Below, in pieces: positions 40,185 through 49,521 of a stretch of DNA of 64,000 bases. The translations under genes and the position numbers were made by a program. The DNA is from Bartonella sp. TP (GTDB lineage Bacteria > Pseudomonadota > Alphaproteobacteria > Rhizobiales > Rhizobiaceae): NCBI RefSeq assembly GCF_030406085.1, contig NZ_CP129002.1:186001-250000 (forward strand), written 5' to 3'. The notes under the pieces are model-generated. The model worked only from the letters and a program-made list of their open reading frames with translations, had not been told where the DNA came from and made no database searches. Each line of letters starts with the position of its first letter. Positions within the stretch are counted from its first letter, which is position 1.

Positions 40185-41408
40185 ATGTATGATTATCAAC
40201 GCGCCTTTGCCACTAATATAGCTACATTAAAAACTGAAAATCGCTATAGAATATTTGCAAAATTACTTAGAGATTCAAGAAAATTTCCCAAAGCTAAATA
40301 TTTTTTAGAACAAGAAACAAGCAAAGAAGTTACCATATGGTGCTCAAATGATTATTTGGGCCAAGGCTGTAACCAGCATGTAATAAGAGCAATGTGCAAA
40401 GCTGCCAAAGAAACTGGCACTGGCGCTGGTGGCACACGCAATATTTCAGGCAATAGCTATTATCATTACTTGCTTGAGCAAACATTAGCTAATTATCATG
40501 AAAAACAAGCAGCACTATTGTTTAGCTCTGGCTATGTAGCCAATGAAGCAGCAATTACTGGGCTGGTACAGGCTTTACCCGGCTGTGTAATATTTTCAGA
40601 TCAAAAGAATCACGCTTCTATAATTACAGGCATAAAATCTAGCCGCGCTGCTAAACATGTTTTTAAACATAATGACTTAATAGAGCTTGAAAAACTTTTA
40701 AACCAATATTCCATAAATATACCCAAGCTTATAGTTTTTGAAAGCGTCTATTCAATGGATGGTGATTTTGGCCGGATAGTTGAAATTTCAGAGCTAGCCA
40801 AAAAATATAACGCGTTAACCTACCTAGATGAGGTACATGCCGTTGGAATGTATGGCAAAACAGGTGCTGGGCTAGCTCAATTATATAATGCTAGTAATAA
40901 AATCGATATCATACAGGCAACGCTGGGTAAAGCAATTGGATGCGTCGGCGGCTACATTGCAGCAAACGATTTACTAATAGACGTAATACGCTCAAACGCG
41001 AGTGGGTTTATCTTTACCACCTCTATCCCGCCTGCTATAGCTGCAGCTAGTTTGGCTAGTATAAATTATTTACAAAGCGAAGCTGGAGATAAACTAAGAC
41101 AGAAGCAGCAAAAAAACGCAAAAACATTAAAAATTATGTTAAAAAATAGCAATTTGCCAATAATTGAAACCAATTCACATATTATACCGCTAATGGTAAA
41201 TGATTCTTCCAAATGTAATAAATTAAGCCAGGCATTGCTGGATAAGTATAATATCTACCTACAGCCTATAAATTACCCTACAGTAGAAAAAGGTTTTGAA
41301 AGACTGCGTATAACGCCAACTCCACTGCACAGCCAAACAATGATAGAAGAGTTGGTAATAGCCCTGCAGGAATTATGGAAAGAGCTGCATCTACCCTACG
41401 CTGAATAA
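40185..41408 (+). CDS. hemA: 5-aminolevulinate synthase
   Basis: HemA (C4 or Shemin route) joins glycine and succinyl-CoA to 5-aminolevulinate, the substrate of HemB next door. The 407-residue product is a class II PLP enzyme with PLP lysine K249 in ATLGKAIG, the Asp in LDEVHAVG (D215), and the SNDYLGQG and GTGAGGTRNISG segments. Spacing of 5 bases from hemB implies co-expression. This route is typical of alphaproteobacteria. There is no glutamyl-tRNA reductase here. Confidence 0.96.
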   Translation: MYDYQRAFATNIATLKTENRYRIFAKLLRDSRKFPKAKYFLEQETSKEVTIWCSNDYLGQGCNQHVIRAMCKAAKETGTGAGGTRNISGNSYYHYLLEQTLANYHEKQAALLFSSGYVANEAAITGLVQALPGCVIFSDQKNHASIITGIKSSRAAKHVFKHNDLIELEKLLNQYSINIPKLIVFESVYSMDGDFGRIVEISELAKKYNALTYLDEVHAVGMYGKTGAGLAQLYNASNKIDIIQATLGKAIGCVGGYIAANDLLIDVIRSNASGFIFTTSIPPAIAAASLASINYLQSEAGDKLRQKQQKNAKTLKIMLKNSNLPIIETNSHIIPLMVNDSSKCNKLSQALLDKYNIYLQPINYPTVEKGFERLRITPTPLHSQTMIEELVIALQELWKELHLPYAE

Positions 41409-41415
41409 TAAAAAA

Positions 41416-41439
41416 TGGGCGCTTATGCTAAAGCGCCCA
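41416..41439 (-). terminator. Rho-independent terminator of the copper chaperone gene
   Basis: A perfect 9-bp stem (41416-41424 with 41431-41439) and a 6-base loop are followed on the minus strand by six T and then ATTATT. It ends the PCu(A)C transcript 50 bases past its stop. On the plus strand the stem sits just after hemA but has no T-run, so it may only partly stop hemA transcripts. Confidence 0.75.
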
Positions 41440-41488
41440 AAAGTCTTATAAAGCCGTTATCGAAGTTAATAGCGGCAATGGATCTAAA

Positions 41489-42025
41489 TTACTTAGATAC
41501 TGTTTTTGTTGTCGTTGTTATTACTGCAACTGGTTCTTTAGCTAACACTGGAGCAGAAACCTCGTCCATACCACCAACAACAAAAGTTGCATTCACAGGA
41601 GCGCTATGCTTGAAGAAAAACACAGCTGGAAAAGTTTCACCTTTTACAAGCGGTTTCTTCAGGTCCATAAACATAATGTGAAAAGCACCTGGCTTTAAAG
41701 TAAAGTCGCTATGCGCTTTAACCAAAATCGGATGCTGCAATAGTTTGCACTTCATGATATTGTTAACCAAAGCCATTTTATGCAATTGTATCTTGGCTGC
41801 AATTGGAGATTTAACGGCTACTAGAAAATCGTCCTTATCTCCATTATTTACCAAATGCACATAGCCGCCAGCGGTTTTAACACCAGCATGAGAAGCTCTG
41901 GCCCATGGTGCTTCAACAACAACAGAAGCTTTTTTTGCTTCTTGAGCAACCGCGCCGCTTACACTAAAAAGCGAAGCAATTACTGCTATGGCCAATAGAT
42001 ATGTTTTTGTTAATTGTTTTGTCAT
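41489..42025 (-). CDS. Periplasmic copper chaperone PCu(A)C
   Basis: PCu(A)C proteins carry Cu(I) in the periplasm to build the CuA or CuB site of cytochrome oxidase. The 178-residue protein has a signal peptide (1-27) and the copper ligand set of the family: H82 and a Met pair (M84, M91), then H116-I-M118 in GAFHIMFM. It has a clear SD (TAGGAG) and its own terminator. It has no obvious copper-sensing operator. Its placement between hemA and dnaJ is unlike the arrangement I recall in Rhizobiales. Confidence 0.93.
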   Translation of the reverse strand: MTKQLTKTYLLAIAVIASLFSVSGAVAQEAKKASVVVEAPWARASHAGVKTAGGYVHLVNNGDKDDFLVAVKSPIAAKIQLHKMALVNNIMKCKLLQHPILVKAHSDFTLKPGAFHIMFMDLKKPLVKGETFPAVFFFKHSAPVNATFVVGGMDEVSAPVLAKEPVAVITTTTKTVSK

Positions 42026-42113
42026 TATTAACTCTCCTAACTCACATTAATTAAAGCAATAAAAGTCCAAGAAAAAATTACATGGTTATTTTATTACTAG
42101 AATCACTTTAGCA

Positions 42114-43001
42114 TTATTTATCCTCGTTGAAAAGAGCTTTTAATTTTTTATCTTGCTTATCTGGCAACATAATTAAAAGTCGTATATATAAATCCGCCCG
42201 ACCACCAATTTTGGTAGGCAAACCTTTGCCCTTTAAACGAAATAACTTACCAGAGCTTGACCATTCAGGTATAGAAATTGCCAAAGTGCCGTCTATCGAC
42301 GCTACTGAGATTTTGCCACCTTGCACTGCATCCTTGAGTTGTATAGGAAGATCCATATATAAATCACGGCCTTTTACTTCAAAAAGCGGATCTTTTTTAA
42401 TTTTTATTGTAATCAGCGCATCACCGCTAGGCCCAAATGCCTGCCTTTCTCCCTGGCCACGCAAGCGAATCACCTGGCCATCTTCTAAATATTTAGGTAA
42501 TTGTATTTTTAATGCTTTACCATTTGGCAAACGAACATCTATTTTTTCGTTAGCTATCAATTGTTGCAAACTTATAGAGGTTTCCGCTGCTATATCAGCA
42601 GCCTTTATAGAACTATTTGCCCCCATACCAAAAGCAGAGTCACTAGCACCAGCTGCACCAAAAATATCTCGTAAAATATCACTAGCATCAAATCCACGCT
42701 CAGATTTAAAATTAAAACCGCCAGAAGAGCCAGCGGAGTTAAACGGATTAGCTTTACCGGTAAAGCCCTGAAAGCCCGGCTTACCGTCGCCATCTATTTC
42801 CCCTCGGTCAAATTGCGCCCTTTTTTTAGCATCCCCTAGAATTTCATAAGCCTGGTTAATTTTTGCAAAGTTATCCTGCGCAGATTTATCATTTGGGTTA
42901 TGGTCCGGGTGGTATTGCTTAGCAAGTTTTCTAAAGGCCGACTTTATTTCTTTTTCACTTGCAGTTTTGCTAACTCCTAAAACCGAATATGGATTTAACA
43001 T
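42114..43001 (-). CDS. DnaJ-class (CbpA-like) molecular chaperone
   Basis: This 295-residue co-chaperone has an N-terminal J domain with HPD at 31-33, a Gly/Phe-rich linker (about 75-130), and two C-terminal beta domains, with no zinc-finger region. That is the CbpA/type II layout. ATG 43001 is chosen because GAGG lies 5 bases upstream; the GTG at 43007 would contain the site. It is next to pdxH in divergent orientation, an arrangement I recall from other Rhizobiales. The DnaK partner is elsewhere. Confidence 0.92.
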   Translation of the reverse strand: MLNPYSVLGVSKTASEKEIKSAFRKLAKQYHPDHNPNDKSAQDNFAKINQAYEILGDAKKRAQFDRGEIDGDGKPGFQGFTGKANPFNSAGSSGGFNFKSERGFDASDILRDIFGAAGASDSAFGMGANSSIKAADIAAETSISLQQLIANEKIDVRLPNGKALKIQLPKYLEDGQVIRLRGQGERQAFGPSGDALITIKIKKDPLFEVKGRDLYMDLPIQLKDAVQGGKISVASIDGTLAISIPEWSSSGKLFRLKGKGLPTKIGGRADLYIRLLIMLPDKQDKKLKALFNEDK

Positions 43002-43104
43002 AGACACCTCTTTGCAATTTTCTTTTACACATATAATATGGAAATGTAAGTAATTAATGTCTATAGTATAGCAAATATATAATCAGCGAGAAGAGTTTTA
43101 ACTA

Positions 43105-43689
43105 ATGGAAAATAATGATCCTTTCAGCCTATTTAATAAATGGTATGAGGAAGCTTGCGAAGTAGAGCCTAGCGACCCCAATGCAATGGCCCTAGCCACC
43201 GTAAATGAAACTGGCTACCCTAATGTACGCATAGTATTGCTAAAGGAATTCAGCCGGGAAGGATTTATTTTTTACACTAATTTTGAAAGCGCAAAAGGCA
43301 GAGAACTACTTAAAACCTTAAAAGCAGCTGCGGTTTTTCATTGGAAATCGCTTGCAAAACAAATAAGGATACAAGGCGATGTTGAAACTATTAACAATGA
43401 ACAAGCCGACCAATATTTCCACTCTCGTCCCAGACTTAGCCAAATAGGGGCATGGGCCTCTAAGCAATCGCGCAGCTTGGAAAGCGAGCACGCGCTAGAA
43501 AAAAACCTAGCCTATTATACCACTAAATTTGCGATAGGTCCCATAACCCGTCCGCCATACTGGTCTGGCTTTAGAATCATACCAAAGAGGATAGAATTCT
43601 GGCAAGAGGGTAAATTTCGCTTGCATAAGCGCTCAGTTTTTATCAGGCAAGGCAGCAATAACTGGATCAACGAAAAATTATATCCTTAA
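43105..43689 (+). CDS. pdxH: Pyridoxine/pyridoxamine 5'-phosphate oxidase
   Basis: PdxH is an FMN enzyme that makes PLP from PNP or PMP. The 194-residue product has the FMN site [19 protein letters not shown], the ESAKGREL motif and the C-terminal [18 protein letters not shown] and RLHKRSVF segments, all typical. It is slightly short (usual 200-220) because of a brief N-terminus. ATG 43105 has only a weak upstream GAAGAG site. Its stop overlaps the convergent ubiA by 12 bases. Confidence 0.96.
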   Translation: MENNDPFSLFNKWYEEACEVEPSDPNAMALATVNETGYPNVRIVLLKEFSREGFIFYTNFESAKGRELLKTLKAAAVFHWKSLAKQIRIQGDVETINNEQADQYFHSRPRLSQIGAWASKQSRSLESEHALEKNLAYYTTKFAIGPITRPPYWSGFRIIPKRIEFWQEGKFRLHKRSVFIRQGSNNWINEKLYP

Positions 43690-44622
43690 AGCTGCAAGAA
43701 GCAAAGCACCGCATAAAATAAGGCCCGTATGGACATTCGTCTTAAATAAACGCAAACACACCGACTCGCTGTACATGTCTAGCTTGTATATTTGCCAGCC
43801 CAGTTGAAACAAAGCGGCGACTAAACCAATATAGGCAAAATATGGTACAGAAGCGCTATAGAATGCTGCGGCCAAGAATAATACAAAAAAGCTATAAAAT
43901 AACCCAACGGCTAAGACCAAATTATCCTTAAATAATAAAGCTGTGGAACCAACACCAATTTTTATATCATCTCGCATATCTTGGCACGCATAAATAGTGT
44001 CATAACCAACAATCCAAAACGCACAGCCACAATATAATAAAATCGCGGACACAGATAAATTATTCAGCAAGGCAGACCAACCCAACAAGGCCCCCCAGCC
44101 AAAAGCTAGGCCTAGAAAAAATTGTGGGCAATTTGTTATTCTTTTCATAAAAGGGTAAATAATACATACTAAAATTGAAGAAAGGCCAAGCCAAATAGTC
44201 AATTTATTAAATTGCAGCAAAATAATTAACCCAACCGAACATTGCAAAAGCATAAAAATAACAGCCTGGGCTTTGCTTATAGCACCGCTGGCTAGGGGTC
44301 GTTGCTGTGTTCGCTCTACCTGCATATCTATATCTATATCCACTATATCATTCAAGGTGCATGCAGCACCACGCATAGCTATAGCACCAAAACAAAACAA
44401 CAAAGCATAATATAAAACTTTAGTAAAAGCTGCCGCAGCTAAAGCTTTTTCTGATGCAAAAGCTAAAAATAAAGACACTAAGCACGGTGCTAAAAGCAGC
44501 TGCCAGCCGACAGGCCTATCCCAACGCGCAAGCTGTGCGTAGGCTATAAGATTGTTGGGCAAATAATGATATACCCAATGCTTTGGACAAGAATCTTTTA
44601 CCAAATTTGCTCTTATATTCAT
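43678..44622 (-). CDS. ubiA: 4-hydroxybenzoate polyprenyltransferase
   Basis: UbiA transfers the polyprenyl tail to 4-hydroxybenzoate in the inner membrane for ubiquinone. The 314-residue product has eight or nine membrane segments and the Asp motif [20 protein letters not shown], plus a second, YACQDMRDD. IspB in this window makes its prenyl substrate. A GGGGAA site precedes ATG 44622. The gene is divergent from purD with 70 bases between starts. Confidence 0.95.
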   Translation of the reverse strand: MNIRANLVKDSCPKHWVYHYLPNNLIAYAQLARWDRPVGWQLLLAPCLVSLFLAFASEKALAAAAFTKVLYYALLFCFGAIAMRGAACTLNDIVDIDIDMQVERTQQRPLASGAISKAQAVIFMLLQCSVGLIILLQFNKLTIWLGLSSILVCIIYPFMKRITNCPQFFLGLAFGWGALLGWSALLNNLSVSAILLYCGCAFWIVGYDTIYACQDMRDDIKIGVGSTALLFKDNLVLAVGLFYSFFVLFLAAAFYSASVPYFAYIGLVAALFQLGWQIYKLDMYSESVCLRLFKTNVHTGLILCGALLLAALRI

Positions 44623-44692
44623 ACTTTCCCCTACTATAGATTATGCTTATAATTTTCTATATATTAACCCTCTAACAGAGGCAAGAAAAACA

Positions 44693-45970
44693 ATGCAAAT
44701 AAATGTTCTACTCATTGGCAGCGGCGCTAGAGAACATGCCTTGGCTTGGAAAATTAGTGGCTCTGCCTTATTAAGAAATCTATATTGCATTGGCCCTAAT
44801 CCTGGTTTTATAGGCTTAGCAAACATAGTAAATATCGCCTATGATAACATAAACCACAACCCCATAATAGAATTATGCAAAAAAAATAACATTGACTTGG
44901 TAGTTATAGGCCCAGAGCAACCTATTATTAATGGCCTGGCCAATGCCTTGGCACAACACAAAATCGCGGCTTTTGCTCCTTTTCAAGCAGCGGCAAAGCT
45001 TGAAAGCTCAAAAATTTTTACCAAAAATTTATTAGCAAATTATATGGTACCCAGCCCAAATTTTAAAGCTTTCTATAACAAAGCAGAAGCAAAGCAGTTT
45101 ATCGCAAATCAGCCCCTACCCGTAGTTATCAAGGCTGATGGACCAGCTTTGGGCAAAGGCACTTTCGTCGCCACAACTATAGAGCAAGCAAACAACGCCA
45201 TTGAAGAATGCACGACAAAATACGGCTCAGCTATATTAATAGAAGAATATCTAACAGGAAAAGAAGTCAGCTTTTTTGTACTCTACGATGGCAAAACGCC
45301 TGTAAGTTTTGGTTACGCAAGAGACTATAAAAAACTTTATGATAATGACAAGGGGCCTAATACAGGCGGCATGGGAGCTTATTCCAGTCAAGATTTATTA
45401 GATTCTAACCAAAAACAGCTCATTATGTCTAATATTATCCATCCCACACTTACCGCCTTGAGAAATATCGGGCTGCCCTACAAGGGTATTTTATTTGCTG
45501 GTATTATGCTAACTCCTAGCGGACCAAAATTACTCGAATATAATGTACGGCTAGGGGATCCAGAATGCCAAGCATTGTTACTAAGATTAAATAGCGATAT
45601 ATTACAACTATTTATTGCAACAATTAACGGTACCTTAGATAGTGAAGAACCTAACTGGTACGAATATTATAGCATAAATATTGTCTTAGCCTCCAAAGGC
45701 TACCCTTACAATTCATACCCAGGCAAAAATATTGACTTACAAGATTTCATAGATAAGTATAACAAATTGCCTAACTTACATTTATTTTTTGGCAATATTA
45801 TACAGCCCAATATACATCGGGCTGTACTAAAACCCCAAGGCGGCCGCTTATTGAACATAGCAGCAATAGGTGCTAACCTCGAGGAAGCACAAGCCCTAGC
45901 CTACCGTGCTTGTGCCGATTTAGACAAATATAATTTACATTATAGAAAAGACATAGGAAAAAAATTATAA
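44693..45970 (+). CDS. purD: Phosphoribosylamine-glycine ligase, somewhat divergent
   Basis: PurD is the second step of purine synthesis. The 425-residue product is full length for an ATP-grasp GARS. N-terminal GSGAREHALAWKI, central GPNTGGMGAYSS and LEYNVRLGDPEC are conserved. The ATP lid reads KADGPALGKGTFVA, where most homologues have KADGLAAGKGVVVA, and the DHK motif is DYK. This makes it atypical for Rhizobiales, though probably active. A GAGG site occurs upstream. A small CTCT-AACA-AGAG-like repeat lies in the leader. Confidence 0.93.
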   Translation: MQINVLLIGSGAREHALAWKISGSALLRNLYCIGPNPGFIGLANIVNIAYDNINHNPIIELCKKNNIDLVVIGPEQPIINGLANALAQHKIAAFAPFQAAAKLESSKIFTKNLLANYMVPSPNFKAFYNKAEAKQFIANQPLPVVIKADGPALGKGTFVATTIEQANNAIEECTTKYGSAILIEEYLTGKEVSFFVLYDGKTPVSFGYARDYKKLYDNDKGPNTGGMGAYSSQDLLDSNQKQLIMSNIIHPTLTALRNIGLPYKGILFAGIMLTPSGPKLLEYNVRLGDPECQALLLRLNSDILQLFIATINGTLDSEEPNWYEYYSINIVLASKGYPYNSYPGKNIDLQDFIDKYNKLPNLHLFFGNIIQPNIHRAVLKPQGGRLLNIAAIGANLEEAQALAYRACADLDKYNLHYRKDIGKKL

Positions 45971-46513
45971 TTTCCGTGCTAACATCTTGTCTAAAGTAGA
46001 AATTAAATCTTGCTTCTGCTCATCAGTAAAAGCACGTTTGGGCAAAATACTATATTGATGCTCCGTCAAATAAAGCAAGATATAATCGGTTAAATCTTTC
46101 CAACCATAAAACAAGCGCAAAGGATAGCTACGCTTCAATTTTGCTGTCAAAATAGCTATACCATACTCATTCCACCAAATAGTTTGCGGCTCATAAGAAA
46201 AATTACTATTTTTTACTATATGTCGCATTTTTAAGGGGATCACAACTAATAGCTCCAGACTAATGAGGCTAACTATTATAAATAAATACAACAAGGCCGC
46301 ATGCAGCAATATCTGCAAACTATTATACACGGTAAAGTGATTATGCAAAAGAGCTAGAGATACAACTGCTGCCAGCATGCTTGCTAACCAAATTAAACAA
46401 AGTTTTATTATAAATTTTTTAGTTTTAAATTTTCTACGCGCCAGAAAAAGTAGAACGGCCCTGAGGTCGACTTTAGATAAGCTATATTGGGTATGGCGCT
46501 CTATAACAGACAT
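45965..46513 (-). CDS. YcxB-like membrane protein
   Basis: The 182-residue protein has two membrane segments (about 38-58 and 70-93) and a C-terminal domain with FYGWKDLTDYILLYLTEHQYSILPKRAF, the pattern of the YcxB-like domain (a PH-like fold on the membrane). Function is unknown. It is paired with the DUF6101 gene (16 bases apart), and overlaps the convergent purD stop by 6 bases. A conserved pair in Rhizobiales, from recall. Confidence 0.65.
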   Translation of the reverse strand: MSVIERHTQYSLSKVDLRAVLLFLARRKFKTKKFIIKLCLIWLASMLAAVVSLALLHNHFTVYNSLQILLHAALLYLFIIVSLISLELLVVIPLKMRHIVKNSNFSYEPQTIWWNEYGIAILTAKLKRSYPLRLFYGWKDLTDYILLYLTEHQYSILPKRAFTDEQKQDLISTLDKMLARKL

Positions 46514-46529
46514 CTCTCACCGATCTTAA

Positions 46530-47060
46530 CTACAAGATAACCCGTTTTCCGCCAAGGTGCAAGTCTATGACTTTACTAGACATACGCAGTGAAAATAAAG
46601 AAACTGCTGATGAAGAACCTAAACCACAAAATGAATCTTTATCGCTTATTAGCACAAGCTTACCTAAATCTTGAAACAAATACATAGGAACATCATAAAT
46701 ATTTGCCCACAAATGCCAGTTTAGTAACGCGCTTTTTAAATTTTTAGATATAAATAAAGGTATAGATAAAACTAAATCCTTATGCAATAAACTCAATGCT
46801 ATCGATTTATCGCTAGCCCCTTGGGAGATTATATGAGCTACCACCCCTTTAAAGTCTCGGATAGGAAAAACTTTGGGCAATGTGCTTACATTTGGAGCCA
46901 AGATACAATACAATATTACCTTATCCGCATGCAAAACACAGTAGCGCATATTACCTGTTTCCGCACAATTATATTTAATTCGTTGCGGAAAAGCTCTAGG
47001 GTCTAGCCGTATTTCTTCAGAAGCTTGTTGTGTAATATTTTCCTTCATAAAATTAGGCAT
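46530..47060 (-). CDS. DUF6101 family protein
   Basis: The 176-residue protein has no signal or membrane segment. The IRLDPRAFPQRIKY start and the later LVLSIPLFISKNLKSALLNWHLWANIYDVPMYL segment resemble DUF6101, a family I recall as restricted to Rhizobiales and near. Function is unknown; a PilZ-like or sensor fold is possible but not shown. The start is 31 bases after the FAD oxidase stop. Confidence 0.7.
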   Translation of the reverse strand: MPNFMKENITQQASEEIRLDPRAFPQRIKYNCAETGNMRYCVLHADKVILYCILAPNVSTLPKVFPIRDFKGVVAHIISQGASDKSIALSLLHKDLVLSIPLFISKNLKSALLNWHLWANIYDVPMYLFQDLGKLVLISDKDSFCGLGSSSAVSLFSLRMSSKVIDLHLGGKRVIL

Positions 47061-47091
47061 AAAATAAATTAGTAACCATTATATTAAAGTT

Positions 47092-48516
47092 TCATAAATT
47101 TAATATTTTATGTGGATTCATAATGTTATGAGGATCCAATTGCTGTTTTATAGACAACATTAAGGTATAAGCCACCGGGTCTTTAAAAATTTCTAAAGCA
47201 GAGCGCTTTAGTTGACCTATACCATGCTCTGCAGCGATTGAACCGCCCAATTGTACAACAAGCGTATTTAAAGCCGCACTTATGGGTTGCCATAAATCCA
47301 AAAATTCAGCATTCTCTTGTGCAGTATAACCTGCTGGGACTAAAATATTGTAATGTAAATTGCCGTCGCCAATATGACCAAAACATACTATACGAGCAGT
47401 AGGGCAATGCTGCGCAACAATGCTAGCACCAAACTTAAGGAATTCAACCATATTGTTTATGGGTACAGATATATCATTTTTTATAGAAACACCTACGTGT
47501 TTTTGGGCGGCAGATACATTTTCACGAAGTTGCCAAAAATAATTCTCCTGCACCTGATTTTGCGCGACAACAGCGTCCTGTATCAAACCCACTGCTAAAG
47601 CATTTTGTAGCAAATCTTCTAATCTCAGGTGCCCTTTGGCTTCATTGTCTAAACAAGCAAGACCTAATAAAACATACCAAGCATGTTGCTTAGTAAATAG
47701 CGACGTTTTATTTAAATATTGCAGCGACAATTGCATAGCAAAATCTGAAAGCAATTCATAAGCCTCTAACTCTTGGCCAAAGGCCTGCCTAGCTTTGGCA
47801 AAAACTGCTAAGACTTGTTTTAGATTTTCGCAAGCGATATAGGCAAATTGCCTTTGCCTGGGCTGTGGCCATAGTTTCAAAACAGCTTTAGTAATTATGC
47901 CCAATGTACCTTCGGCGCCAATGAATAAATTTTTAAGATCATACCCACTATTATCTTTTTTAACAAAACGCAAATCGTTTAAAACTCGGCCATCTGGTAA
48001 AACCACCTCTAACCCCAAGCACAAATCTCGCATAGAGCCATAAGCTAAGACTGCTGTGCCGCCAGCATTTGTAGAAAGGTTACCTCCTATACAACAACTA
48101 CCTTGCGAAGCTAATTGCAAAGGAAAATACAAACTTCTCTTACCTAATTCTGCATGCAAATTTTCTAAAATTACACCCGCTTCTAGTAATACAGTAAAAT
48201 TAGCAGCATCTATATTTATAATCTTATCCATGCGCTTTAGCGATAGTACTATATTTTCCTGTCCAACTACGCCTTGTTGAGCACCTACTAAGCCTGTATT
48301 GCCGCCTTGAGGAATTATTGAGGTTTTTGTTTCATAGGCCGCACGCATAATAGCCGCTACTTGCTGCGTAGTTTCAGGCAACAAAACCGCTGTTAATTTA
48401 TGCTCATAAAATCCCCGCGGCGATAGTCTATAGAGCTCTGTATCTTCAGCACGATGCAAAATTTGTTGCGAAGATAAAATATGGCCAATTTTATTTAAAA
48501 AATTTATCGCCGACAT
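47092..48516 (-). CDS. FAD-linked 2-hydroxyacid dehydrogenase (GlcD/D2HGDH type)
   Basis: The 474-residue protein belongs to the FAD-binding type 4 oxidase family. The FAD-phosphate loop IIPQGGNTGLVGAQ, SCCIGGNLSTNAGG, and C-terminal CFGHIGDGNLHYN and AAEHGIGQLKR are conserved. These residues suit oxidation of D-2-hydroxy acids such as D-lactate or D-2-hydroxyglutarate; the exact substrate is not clear. It starts 2 bases after tsaC and ends the ispB-led operon. Confidence 0.9.
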   Translation of the reverse strand: MSAINFLNKIGHILSSQQILHRAEDTELYRLSPRGFYEHKLTAVLLPETTQQVAAIMRAAYETKTSIIPQGGNTGLVGAQQGVVGQENIVLSLKRMDKIINIDAANFTVLLEAGVILENLHAELGKRSLYFPLQLASQGSCCIGGNLSTNAGGTAVLAYGSMRDLCLGLEVVLPDGRVLNDLRFVKKDNSGYDLKNLFIGAEGTLGIITKAVLKLWPQPRQRQFAYIACENLKQVLAVFAKARQAFGQELEAYELLSDFAMQLSLQYLNKTSLFTKQHAWYVLLGLACLDNEAKGHLRLEDLLQNALAVGLIQDAVVAQNQVQENYFWQLRENVSAAQKHVGVSIKNDISVPINNMVEFLKFGASIVAQHCPTARIVCFGHIGDGNLHYNILVPAGYTAQENAEFLDLWQPISAALNTLVVQLGGSIAAEHGIGQLKRSALEIFKDPVAYTLMLSIKQQLDPHNIMNPHKILNL

Positions 48517-48518
48517 AG

Positions 48519-49517
48519 TTAAATACGCGGAGCCGCAGCCCTAGCCAGCCGATCGTTAATAGCCACGCCTAGATCATATTGTGGTATATTCTGCACAGCA
48601 ATGGCAGTGGGATTACAAGCATCTAGGCATTTTAAATAATAATATAAATTCAAGGCAGCCTCTTTTAAATTTCCGCTCTTACTCAAATTTAAAATCTTCA
48701 AAGCTCGCTCAACATGAGCACATTGTTGTTGACCAAAAGCTAATAAAACCTCACCAGTCTTAATTTCTGTAATCCCCAGCCGCATTAAACTACGCGGAGC
48801 ATAATGTGAGCTTAACATTCCAGGTGCTTCTATAGTTGCGCTATTACCGGACAAACCTAAGATAATAGGATCCAACCCACTAGTAGCATTAAAGGCCTTT
48901 AATGCTGCAACCAGCGCTTCTTTAGTAATACCTCCATGACGCAAAATACGCAATACATTGCCATCTAACTTCACTATAGTAGATTCAATACCAATTTCAC
49001 AAGCACCACCATCAACTATCAAATCAAGCTTATCACCAATATCCTGCGCTACCGCCATAGCATTAGTGGGGCTAATACCCCCAGATTTATTGGCGCTAGG
49101 AGCCGCCAATGGTTTGCCAAAATCTTTTATTATCTTATTAAATAACCCCTTGGGACTCCGAACAGCTACAGTAGTTAAGCCAGCCGTTACAGCAGCGGCA
49201 AGCTGATGCTTCGCTTTCAGCGGCAAAACTAAAGTTAAAGCACCGGGCCAAAAATAATGCATTAGGTAATAAGCAAATTCACTTACTATACAATACTCTC
49301 TTACCATAGCAATATCGCAAACATGTATTATTAATGGGTTGTAGCTAGGTCGATTTTTTATATTATATATTTTTTTTACAGCCGCATTAGAAGTGGCATC
49401 TGCAGCAAGCCCATAAACGGTTTCGCTGGGTAAGGCTACCACTTCTTCAGCTAACAAAGCTTTAACCAAAGCTGCTATATTTATATTATTTGCCGTTATA
49501 ATATTATCGCGCATCAT
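48519..49517 (-). CDS. tsaC: L-threonylcarbamoyladenylate synthase (Sua5 type)
   Basis: This enzyme activates threonine and bicarbonate with ATP for the t6A37 modification of ANN-decoding tRNAs. The 332-residue product has the YrdC domain (about 10-205) with LPSETVYGLAADATS and the KxR-S-N set (KNRPSYNPL; APSANKSGGISPT), and the C-terminal Sua5 domain (about 235-330) with SSHYAPRS. Two start ATGs are adjacent (49517, 49514). Linked by 4 bases to rnhB upstream. Confidence 0.95.
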   Translation of the reverse strand: MMRDNIITANNINIAALVKALLAEEVVALPSETVYGLAADATSNAAVKKIYNIKNRPSYNPLIIHVCDIAMVREYCIVSEFAYYLMHYFWPGALTLVLPLKAKHQLAAAVTAGLTTVAVRSPKGLFNKIIKDFGKPLAAPSANKSGGISPTNAMAVAQDIGDKLDLIVDGGACEIGIESTIVKLDGNVLRILRHGGITKEALVAALKAFNATSGLDPIILGLSGNSATIEAPGMLSSHYAPRSLMRLGITEIKTGEVLLAFGQQQCAHVERALKILNLSKSGNLKEAALNLYYYLKCLDACNPTAIAVQNIPQYDLGVAINDRLARAAAPRI

Positions 49518-49521
49518 ATTC

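Noticed and set aside
41415-41681. Open frame of 88 codons on the plus strand after hemA
   Set aside because: It lies antisense to the PCu(A)C gene, covers the terminator, and shows no family features.
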